A program made the translations under genes and the position numbers. From Gymnopus androsaceus JB14 (taxonomy: Eukaryota; Basidiomycota; Agaricomycetes; Agaricales; Omphalotaceae), in assembly GCA_009733575.1 (NCBI GenBank), contig ML769903.1, positions 1 through 36,115 on the forward strand: 36,115 nucleotides of DNA, in the 5' to 3' direction. This document shows positions 23,061 to 31,256 of this stretch, in pieces; position 1 is the first letter of the stretch, and every line of letters begins with the position of its first letter. The notes under the pieces are model-generated. The model saw only the letters and a program-made list of their open reading frames with translations, was not told where the DNA came from and searched no databases.

Positions 23061-24045
23061 CATCAGCAAAAATGGTCTGGGCCCTGGGTTATCAAAGGCT
23101 TTCCTTTGGGTGCCTAGGCTACCTAGGAAGCCTAGGTCACCTAGGCTGCCCAGGTCATCCAGGTTTATCCCTTTTTCCTTGGCCTTTTCAGGTGGTTATA
23201 GGTAACCTATGTCAACCTGAGGTAGCCTGAGCTACCCTGAGCTACCCTGAGCTACCCTGAGTGAACCTGAGTAAACCTGAGGCAGCCTGAGCAACCTGAG
23301 GTAACCTGAGGTAGCCTGAGGGTGCCTATCATAAGTAGTGGTATCTAAAAAACATCTTAGTTATCTCATTATTTACCTGTCTTTATACTTAGTCTTATCA
23401 CTCAATGTTGCTCAACTTATACTATTTCATTGTTCTTATTGGACTCACTTAATGTATTCTTATTAGAAGAAGCTTCTTAATATCTTATTGACCTTAACTT
23501 ACATCTCGGAACAGCTCACTGAAGTTATTCAGACTCATGTTTAAGTGTAGCAAGCTTAGGAGGTAATCTGTTATATTCTTGATGAATATGATTTGACCCC
23601 ATCAACAGGTTTTTGATTGTACGCAGTTCACAGGCGCTCACGCGGTTCGGCGCTTATTTAAGCGCTTATTTCGCGCAATTACTTACAGCTTTGATCTATA
23701 GATGATTTATCAAGCAAGTGGAATGTCTGCTTTTGATTACAGAACATCTATATATTTAATAGCTTAAAACCCGAAGTTATTTAGGCTCTTTAGGTTGTAT
23801 AAAATTAAACCAAGTTTCAGACTGTCTCAGGTTGCCTCAGGTTGCTCAGGTTTCCTCAGGCTTCCTCAGGTTCACCCAGGTTAGCCCTATGGGGTGACTT
23901 CAGGGTACCCTAGAGGGTAGTCTCCATTAACCTGAGTTGCCCTGGTCACCCAGGTTGCCCAGGCTACCTGAGGTTGATCTATAGGGTAATCTCAGGTCAC
24001 CCAGGCTACCTAGGCTATCTCAGGCCCAGAGCATTTTTGCTGATG
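23061..24045 (-). mobile_element. 985-bp CATCAGCAAAAATG-end element, copy 2 (inverted)
   Basis: Reverse complement of 21004-21988 over its whole length, with the same 985 bp. In the segments I compared I saw one difference (21032 A against the G of this copy). The near-identity implies recent mobility or gene conversion between the arms. As the two copies now stand, neither is flanked by a direct target duplication. If the 21989-23060 spacer is flipped, both acquire a 2-bp one (TG and AA). Confidence 0.92.
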
Positions 24046-24336
24046 AACCAGTGGGCTGTTAAGTTCATAGCACACTAGTCATTTGGCAATGCATGCTCGT
24101 ACAATCGAACAAAAGGCAACCCCAATTCCTATTGAGGCCGCAAAGCCATTGAACATAGCAACTGTCCATCTAACGGACACCAATGGGAAGAAAACGGTGA
24201 GAAGGATGCTAGGAATCAGGATATCGATGGATCTGGTGACAATGATAATGGCAGCAGCAGCGATGGTTGCGTTGCCACAGATGGTATTCATTGACGTGGT
24301 GCCTTGCCTAGTGTAGACAACAATGAAGCAGAGTAA
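24046..24336 (+). pseudogene. 3' part of the inversion-split gene
   Basis: Directly after copy 2 the plus strand reads NQWAVKFIAH, stop, SFGNACSYNRTKGNPNSY, stop, GRKAIEHSNCPSNGHQWEEN and an Asp/Asn/Ser/Gly-rich tail, ending NNEAE at TAA 24334-24336. Joined to the minus-strand end AIPDLKKFKN at 21989 it gives one continuous frame across a 2-bp AA target duplication. The internal stops are TAG 24076, TGA 24133 and TGA 24292. The low-complexity acidic tail is typical of a nuclear protein C-terminus. Function unknown. Confidence 0.6.
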
Positions 24337-24587
24337 AATATCAAATGAATTCATTGTGTTTAGATATTAAACTCACTGTGAATGTTCTGTAAATTCATTA
24401 TGAAGTTGTACAAAAATTGATAGCCTGCTGTCCCAGGGTATTCTATTCACTATCTTTGAACTTGGCGTGATGCACGACTTGTTGTCTACTTGTCGTAGAC
24501 CATCCATCTCTTGGGAACAGCACCTTGGTGGGGGGAAGGTCAGAGACCTTTGGGTCCTGGCCGTGTGGAGCTCCTGTGAAGACACGG

Positions 24588-25772
24588 TTAGCTGTGATTC
24601 CCATAAGGGGAGGAGGGTGCAACACATCCAGTGCCGTGGATTCCCAATGTGGAAGGAGCGCACTTACATCTGACTGGAGGCATGGTATAGCGCAGAAATT
24701 CTTGGTGGACATCTGGTTGCATGTACAGGGCCATGATCTCGGCGTGTTTGCGTAAGTACAGTAGAAAAGCGTCACTTTTCCACCTGCCAATTACCCATAC
24801 TGCGTCGAACAGAACTCCTCTCAGCAAGTATTCAAGTGTTGCCCCGATCCTTATCCCATGTCCTTGTAAGACAGGGGATCCTGGTTTCCTGGCAGCTTTG
24901 TGTATTTGTTGCATGAAAGCCGATTTGGTTAGTGGCCTGTGAGTGGTCCTGTTCGAGGCCGTATGCGAGTAAGTGAATAGGTGCTCCATCGCTTCTGGTT
25001 TGTTTAGCAATAGGTGGTTTCGTAACCAGGTGTCCGGATCCACTACTCCTAGCTGTTTGGAGAAGTATAGGTCCTCCCCCTGTACTGGGCTGCTTTTGGT
25101 AGATGGAACATGTATTACCGTCATCTCGAGGCTGTTCCTGTTCATTGCTCTTTGTATTTGCTCTTTTGTGATGTGCTTCCGCTGATCAAAATCCTTCAGC
25201 GTTGGGACTGTGAGTTCCCCTACTCGAGCTGCGCAGAAGAAACTCATCGTCAGGCAGCCTCCACATGCTGTGTTGAGAGGGTCTGCCTGGTCAAAGTCAC
25301 CGAGTATTTTGGTGATGTAGTCTACCATGAATGGTTGGCGTTTCTTCTTGTGTGAGTGTTTGGGTTGTAGCCGTTCCGCCCCCTGTATCATTGTGTCAAA
25401 AGATGCCTTGTCAATTTTCCAGTTCACCCCGTGTATTATGTGCCATGCTCTGACTCCATGGACATAGTTTATGATGGACATCCCTGCGTAGTTCCCAGCC
25501 ATTGTGGCTATCCATGAGCTGACTAGGTCACTGCTGCATGGTGCACACTGGTCTTCTGGTATGTTTCAAGAATCGCAGAAGACATGGTATGATAGGAGGC
25601 CAGAAGCATAGGTTTCGAGTGTGCTCTCCGCATACCCGTGTAGTAATACCTGCTGTACTTGCTCCACAAATTTGTCAGGGAGGTTGATCATTCTTCCATT
25701 GGCATCTCGGAATATTTGTCTCGCTGCTGGTTTCCAGGACATCAGTCTCTCATGGGCTGGACACGGGGGCAT
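24588..25772 (-). pseudogene. Tyrosine recombinase of the DIRS-like element
   Basis: 394 codons in one frame, broken only by TGA at 25566. The N-terminal part (NLPDKFVEQVQQVLLHGYAE, STLETYASGLLSYHVFC) matches the SAM-like core-binding domain of such recombinases. The catalytic domain shows the first Arg in CAARVGELTVP, the HxxR motif in QGHGIRIGATLEYLLRG, then GRWKSDAFLLYLRKHAEI, where W and the following Tyr occupy the H/W and nucleophile positions. It would join the reverse-transcribed circular DNA to the target. A donor-like GTAAGTGCG near 24664 suggests the C-terminus might be spliced to an exon ending at 24443. The alternative, a Crypton recombinase, is unlikely given the adjacent RT. 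Confidence 0.85.
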
Positions 25773-26518
25773 AAAGTAGAAGGTAATGGGTTTAGATTAG
25801 CTGGGTAACAATGTGTAGCTGATGCATTAGAGATACGGTTATGGAGGGGAGTAATGTATGGGTATTCAGATGTGGCCGCATGGTTACCATGCATTTTGGA
25901 AGACATTGAGTAGTCTTCCTTCCTCCTCTCTTTGCCATTGCTCGAAGGATTGTTGGTTAGTTTGCTGTTTAGTTTCAGTTGGGTAAGGAGTGAGTTGAGG
26001 AGAGCTGTGCTCGTGGACTTCAGTTGCTGAGAGAGGGGTGTCAGAATCGACGATGAAGGGAGCGAGGATGCTTGGGATTGGGATTCTAGGGAGGGATAGG
26101 TGGGCTGGGCCAAGGATGCCTCTGGAGAATTTGTCGGCAGGATTGTGTGCGCTGGGGATGTATCTGGTGTGAATGTAGAACTCGTTCTCTGTAACAACCT
26201 TGTGAACACGTCAGAATATATCATTCGTGGATCTGTTCTTGCTTCTGCCATTCCACCATCCCTCGACCACTCCCTTGTTGTCCCCCCAGACCTTGTGATG
26301 AGCGTGTCGCTTGGCTCTGGTGGCAATAATGAGAGTGAGGAGGTAGAATCCCCAGCTGGTTCATTAGATATATTATAATACAGCCTGACAACTTGTCAGT
26401 AGTGTGTTTTAATAATATGGACAAGCTGTCCTGTAGTAGATTGTAATTTCTATACAGAGAGAACGAGAGCCTGTGGGAAAAAACAGACATTTTTTTCACA
26501 CCTGTATGGGTCACCTGA

Positions 26519-26640
26519 CCTCAACCCTAACACCCTAACCTTAATCCTATCTGACATTAACAGTGGGGGCAAGCCCCCACACCCCCATTTTTATCCTCAA
26601 CCCCTAAACCCTAACCTCCCTAACCCTAACCTATGTTCAC
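26519..26640 (+). repeat. Interstitial telomere-like CCCTAA repeats
   Basis: Several CCCTAA / CCTAACC units (AACCCTAACACCCTAACC; CTCCCTAACCCTAACC), with more scattered copies at about 26698, 26748, 26763 and 26878. TTAGGG is the usual telomere unit of basidiomycetes. The units are irregular and embedded within a transposon, so this is not a chromosome end. Confidence 0.75.
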
Positions 26641-26651
26641 CATTTGTTCCA

Positions 26652-26725
26652 CACTGTTTTGATCAGGTCTCTATGTTAGGTTAAGCACTTTGTGCTTACC
26701 CTAACGAGACCTGACCAAAACAGTG
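26652..26725. repeat. 74-bp foldback
   Basis: Arms of about 35 bp starting CACTGTTTTGATCAGGTCTC with a few mismatches, centred on AAGCAC-TTT-GTGCTT. The arm itself contains the telomere-like GTTAGG / CCTAAC. Confidence 0.8.
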
Positions 26726-28511
26726 CTTAATTACCATATTTGGACATAACCCTAATTTTAGATTAGGGTTAAGCAGAGGTACCACTAGAAAGAGGAAAAA
26801 AATAAGGGGGGGTGGCAGTTTCAGTTTTTCCCACGGGCCCTCCTTCCCAAGATATGGCTGCATTTAGCTTATACTATGGTTAGGGTTCCCTGGGCATATA
26901 TGGCTGGCAGATGGCTTGCCGGTATTATTAAAATACGGTTCTGAAAAGTTATCAGCTGTATTTTAATATTCCAGCTGCCTCTAGTGGAATCCCACTGCTT
27001 CTGCACATCCAATGTCCCTCTCATTTCTCTCTCCTCTCTATTCTGGTAAGAGTCTGTACAACCTCCAGAAGCTGCCGATGCATAGGCCAATGCCATAGCT
27101 GCTGCTGCTGGTGTCAGAGTAGGCATTGATGTCAATGAGGTTGGCTGGGCCGGGTATTGGTGAGGATATGGGGGAGGACAAGGTTCGTTTCCACCATTCC
27201 AGATCTGATTGCCATTGTTTCGGCAGCCTGTGCTTGATTAATGGGGTAGATCGGTCCAGATCTGCTCCGAATTTCTCGAGCTCTGTCAGATAAGCTCTGC
27301 CTTTGGTGAGGACTAGGCTGACATGTGACAGCTGTCCGTAAATCTTGGCAACTTTCTTGGTGTCATGTGCTGTCCTTCCCTCCCATTCTCTTATTGTCCC
27401 CAGGTACCTCTCTTGTTTCTCCTGCGGGACCAATACTACCTTGGCCTCAATCTCCCATTGGAAACTGAAGTATTTTGGGTTCGCTCCAAATGGGATATCC
27501 TTCTCCTTTGCCCATACATATCCTAGGGGGTTGGTGACTCTGTCAATGTCACTGAATGCGTACATGTATCACGCATCTTCTGCTGACCATTCTGATTGTT
27601 CTGATAGGTCTCAGATGGGGAATATGAAGTCATTATCAAATTCTTCAGGGATCCCGCTTGGTAGTGTGTGACCCTGGAATAGTGTTCGCGCTTTCTGGTG
27701 TTTCATCCTGCCATTCCGCTCAATTCGGTCCCTGAGGTTTGCTTGTAGCTGGTTGTACGTTTCCAGGTGTTCCCGAAGAATCCTCAGCCAGAAGTAGTCG
27801 TCGACCCACTTCATTAACGGTCCTAGACCGTGTCCTCTGCATATTTCCATCCCTGCATCTGCGACATGTCCGAATACCCCTCCCGATGATGCCAGTCCAA
27901 ACATGTCCCTAATGTCCATGCAAAAGTCCTACTCTGACGTTTGCACCACGATGCCTGGCCATTGGGATGGATGTAGTGGGATGGATCGGTATGCTTTGTA
28001 TATGTCTTGAACTGCACCCTGCGAGCCCGGAGGAAGGGTCCATATTAGTCTGCAAGTATTAGCGAATGTGCCCCAGAAGCACAGGTATAGTGATGAATCA
28101 ATGTGGGAGTTTATAGATGAGATAGTTGCGCTGATAGCTGGTATGTACATTGGCATGTATGGATATGATAAATTTTGTACTAATCTGAATTTTCCAGGCT
28201 TTCCAGGTTTGCTGATCATGGCGATTGGGGACATTTGGAACGGTCCTATGATGGATTCCATGTCCTCTTGTGAGAACGGACCTAGCCACCTTCCTGTTGC
28301 TAGTTCGTTTGACATGACCACGTTGAATGCCTCGAGAGATTCTGGGGTATTGAGTTTATTAGGAGGGGAGAAAGTATGTGCTATGCGAGGTACGCCGGCG
28401 TTAAAGCCAAATAATATGGAGTTTGCTAAAGTTGGGTATTTGGATGTCAGGTTGAACCTGGCGATTTCTTCCCTCCAGGCATCTGCCTGGAGAGGAGTTT
28501 GTGTTCTCTCC

Positions 28512-29971
28512 CTACTGCCCTTCAGGGCATCCATCAGCACCGTGATGGGTGCTTGCGCAGCCTGAGCAGCAGTTTTTCTCGGCGTGCTTCCTGTTGATGC
28601 AGCTGTTTGGTCTTTGCCATTCCATGCATAGCTCAAGACCTGCGAACTGGCCTGTTGCAATTTCCAGGTATCCTTTGGTATTCCAGTTGCAGAGTACCTC
28701 TTTCTTCCCATTGCATAGGGATATGCATGTGCATTGCCGGATGTTGTGTTTGTCTCGTCCGAGGCAGCGGTGGCATCTGGATAGTTGCGTTTGGGTTGCG
28801 TTCCGAAAGGACTTCTGCAGGTCTGGCTCCTCTTTGACTCCGCTTGTCTTCCAGGGAGACGTCAATGGGTATGGCGCATTTCGAGATTTGTTAGGTGTGT
28901 TTCAATATGTTTGCTCTGATGGTGATGTTCTGGATAGGCCTTGTAGTTCGCACTTGTATTGTGCCGCGACTGTCTGCATCTCTGTATTGGTGTCATCCAC
29001 CATTTCGTGTGATGATGGTTGGTTTGCGTTTTCGAAATACCAGAGAGGTACGTATTTGCATGCCACCATGAGTTTCTTTGCAAATGGGTGAATCTGCTGA
29101 GGGATGTATCCTACCCCAACACCCTGTTTGAAGCTGGATAGTGGTGTTCTCTTCTTGTCTGCTTTCTTGGCTAATTCTGCTTCCTTTGCTCTCTTCTCTA
29201 CTTCCTTTAGTCTCTGTGCCTCTGCCGCTTCTTCTCTCCTTGCCTCTTCCACTGCCCTGTCTTCCTCCAGTTGAGCTTTGTATTGTGCTCAGAGGGCTCT
29301 GTTTTCCAAGAGGCGTCAGATTTCACAAATCTCCACAGATGTCGGCTAATGGCGGGAGCAATTTCTGTTGTTCCAAAAGATGGTCATGTGTCAGTTCGAG
29401 CGTCAATCCAACACTTTTCGCGTTCACGTTCAACGCGTCGACACATTGCACCCAGCTATTCTCCGTATCTTTACATCCTCCTGTGCTGAGGGGCTGCCCT
29501 GAGCCACCGACAAAGAAAACATTCCTCAGCAGTCCAACCAAAAGCATCCTCGTTCAATCTCACTGTCTAGCACCGTCTGCATCACCTACTCGAGCCTACA
29601 AAACCCAAAAGATATTGACTACTGCCCAATCCTTCCACATATAGCATTTCACAATCAGACATAGCTCACATATACATAGAATTTTGCCACTGCTACATAC
29701 TTTGAGCAATTCTTGAGCGATTCCGACATATTCTGCCATCATTCTCACGACCCCCCCCCTAGCCAACAGCTATGGCAATCTGTGGAATCTGACACCTCTT
29801 GCTGTTTTCCTCCTCCCACTGGTCTCACAGATGTTGTTCCACTTCAGCATCTGCATTGATTCCTGGTGAATTCGCGTCTGCAATAAGGGCTCTGCATACT
29901 GTCGCGTACATGTTGCTGGAGAATTCTGGGGTTGGGATGTTCCTGGGATCAAATTCCAGTCTGTCTGCCAT
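28512..29971 (-). pseudogene. Gag-like protein of the DIRS-like element
   Basis: ATG at 29971 (MADRLEFDPRNIPTPEFSSN). Discounting the insertion at 29307-29801 and one 8-bp target copy leaves 957 nt in a single frame (318 residues). Features in order: an N-terminal segment; a charged helix (ENRAL..AQYKAQLEEDRAVE, EARREEAAEAQRLKEVEKRA); an aromatic block (FAKKLMVACKYVPLWYFENA) typical of basidiomycete retroelement gag; and a C-terminal Cys/His region (CHRCLGRDKHNIRQC, LCMEWQRPNSC, HAEKNCCSGC, HHGADGC) resembling the WQR-G-C / CSGCG-HGA zinc knuckles of that group. It would package element RNA. In-frame TGA codons lie at 29825, 29289 and 28902. Confidence 0.78.
29307..29801. mobile_element. 495-bp hAT-like MITE inserted in gag
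   Basis: Termini CAAGAGGCGTCAGATTTCAC and, reversed from the right, CAAGAGGTGTCAGATTCCAC continue imperfectly for about 34 bp. The perfect 8-bp duplication CTGTTTTC flanks it (29299-29306 and 29802-29809). Discounting the insert and one duplicate copy restores the gag frame (EEEN then RAL). No transposase is encoded. Its ends differ from those of the 9105-10986 hAT-type element, so this is a second family. Confidence 0.88.
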
Positions 29972-30560
29972 TGTGTGTGTGTGATTTAAGAGAGTGACTG
30001 TTGTATTTTATTGAACAAGATTGTCTATCATATATGTAGGATGAGTCTTCGATGGCCTCACGCCGATGCGGTGAAGTGAAAGATTGATTCACCGCATCAC
30101 ATGTCCATTCGAAGACTATAGTTTGCTCACGCTACGCTACTCTTCGCTAATCAAACTGACACTCTTGAGTTGATGAAATTTTGATTGAAATGGGTCATAT
30201 TTAATTGGAAATTCACAACAAAGGATTCATTAATTTCTTTCATGAATTTCATTTGATGGTGAATGAATTTCATGCTTTCTTTGCTTGAAAAGCACAAAAA
30301 CTTGCAATGAAAAATTACTATGAATTTCAGCAGATCGACTTCCCTCAGTGAAGCGTTTCATAAGGGTTTGGAGCCGGAAACAGCAAACACCAGTACTAAA
30401 CCACATCCAGTTGATTGTGGAGCAAGCCCAATGGACACGGAAGGTCTTGGTATGAGCTGTGGAAGAAATGATGCAATTTTGCAATGGTTTGTGGTTGGAA
30501 TAACACGGATGAGCTAATTTCAGTGAGTTTTGCTCCTTTAATTTTGTTCATGGAGTCATA
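29972..30560. other. Upstream flank of the DIRS-like element
   Basis: AT-rich sequence without a supported gene. It holds the inverted block GATGCGGTGAA ... TTCACCGCATC (30064-30099) within an outer inverted pair TCTTCGAATG/TCTTCGATGG. This may belong to the retroelement's terminal region, but repeats shared with its other end were not found. Confidence 0.4.
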
Positions 30561-31240
30561 AAGAGTCCCGATGGACCTCTTCCTGCTGCTTCCTTCATGT
30601 TTTACACCCACTGATTTGTTCTGCCGTAATATAAGGTATTTTTGGGTAGGGAAAGGTACCAGGAGGAGGCATGAACTTATGTCGGTGAGTTGTGATCCAT
30701 TACATTCCTTCTCAGATTAATAGAGATTCCTGATGGACCTCTTTCAGACACTCAATTCGTGTTCTACATCCATTGATTTGTTCTGCCGTTAAATTTCATT
30801 TTGGATAGGAAAGATACCAGGAAGAGACATGGGAGTATGTCAGTGAGTTCTACTCCATTAATTTTGTTCTCAGAGTAATAGGGAGTCCCAGTGAACCTAT
30901 TTCAGACACTCCACTCGCGTTTTACATCCACTGATTTATCCCACTGCTATATGTCTATTTGGATAGGGAAAGGTACTGAAAGGAGACAGAGGCTTATATC
31001 GGCAAGTTCTTTTGATTTGATTCCATCCTTGGAGTTTCAGAAAGTTGTTCCCCAGCAATACCATATTTTGTGTATGGGAGGTACCAGGGGGAGACATGAA
31101 CTTATGTCAGTAAGTTCTAATTTTTCTCCTTCCCTCCAGAGAGTCCTAATAGACCTCTTTCACATGCACTACTTGTGCTTTACATTCAATAACTTGTTCC
31201 GCTGCAATCTCATAATATTGGGCAAGGGAGGAAGGGCCTT
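30520..31240 (+). repeat. About 160-bp tandem repeat resembling exon-intron modules
   Basis: Four or so diverged units: matching points (GATGGACCTCTT / GTGAACCTATTT / TAGACCTCTTTC) fall near 30571, 30733, 30893 and 31151, the last interval containing an extra partial unit. Each carries TTYTACATCCAYTGATTTGT, then GGATAGGRAAGGTACC, then RGAGRCATG, then a donor-like GTCAGTGAGTTC and an acceptor-like TTCTCAG about 30 bases later. A frame can be followed within each unit (GPLSDTQFVFYIH, stop) but is always interrupted. No known protein is recognised. Confidence 0.7.
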
Positions 31241-31256
31241 GCTGCCTTGGAGATTA

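Larger units (their letters stand above)
26471..26836. mobile_element. Nested element with GTGGGAAAAA ends and telomere-like interior
   Basis: Left end CTGTGGGAAAAAACAGACAT, right end reversed CCGTGGGAAAAACTGAAACT. The short ends share GTGGGAAAAA with the MITE at 15517-15745. Inside lie CCCTAA repeats (26519-26640), the palindrome GTGGGGGC-AA-GCCCCCAC (26563-26580) and a 74-bp foldback (26652-26725). The target duplication is unclear. Confidence 0.55.
26353..26983. mobile_element. 631-bp insertion in RNase H with 10-bp target duplication
   Basis: Flanked by GTAGAATCCC (26343-26352) and GTGGAATCCC (26984-26993), one mismatch. Both ends carry CAGCTGG followed by an imperfect inverted block (ATATTATAATACAGC on the left; ATATTAAAATACAGC reversed on the right). 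A 9-10 bp duplication points to a Mutator-like (MULE) non-autonomous element. It contains a second, nested element (26471-26836). Confidence 0.7.
25884..28711 (-). pseudogene. Reverse transcriptase-RNase H of the DIRS-like element
   Basis: RT motifs: GRWLGPFSQEDMESIIGPFQ, then ISKPGKPGKFRLVQNLSYP, motif A VQDIYKAYRSIPLHPSQWPG, GLASSGGVFGHVADAG, and catalytic WVDDYFW. The RNase H-like part follows: INAYSDTSSSSYGIGL, RDIGCAEAVGF, then after an insertion KVWGDNKGVVEGWWNGRSKN and YIPSAHNPADKFSRGI. Stops lie at 27929 (TAG), 27611, 27569, 27038 (TAG) and 26211. The 631-bp insertion at 26353-26983 cuts RNase H. Discounting it and one 10-bp target copy leaves 2187 nt, exactly 729 codons, so no frameshift has occurred. 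The ORF overlaps gag in a different frame, so pol was probably made by frameshift or an internal start. Confidence 0.88.
24440..29990 (-). mobile_element. DIRS-like retroelement (gag, RT-RNase H, tyrosine recombinase)
   Basis: The gene order on the minus strand is gag (29971-28512), pol (28711-25884) and tyrosine recombinase (25772-24588). This is the order of DIRS/Ngaro-type retroelements, which integrate with a tyrosine recombinase instead of an integrase. No adenine methylase domain was seen between RNase H and recombinase, so an Ngaro-like member is possible. The split or inverted terminal repeats expected for the order were not identified, so the outer limits are approximate. Two TIR elements have inserted (29307-29801 in gag, 26353-26983 in RNase H), and nine nonsense codons have accumulated. 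The frames are otherwise intact. Confidence 0.8.

Noticed and set aside
21004..24045. Target duplications of the 985-bp copies as they now stand
   Set aside because: Flanks do not match within either copy (TG/TT and CA/AA). Only the flipped arrangement gives matches. A 2-bp match alone is weak, so it is used only together with the reading-frame continuity.
24443..24790. Separate 115-codon gene
   Set aside because: It overlaps the end of the recombinase in another frame. At most it supplies an alternative spliced C-terminus of that gene.
26519..26640. Chromosome end or telomere addition site
   Set aside because: The CCCTAA units are irregular and enclosed on both sides by transposon ends within an RNase H gene whose frame continues beyond.
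29141..29644. Plus-strand open frame of 167 codons
   Set aside because: Antisense to gag and crossing the boundary of the inserted hAT-like MITE.
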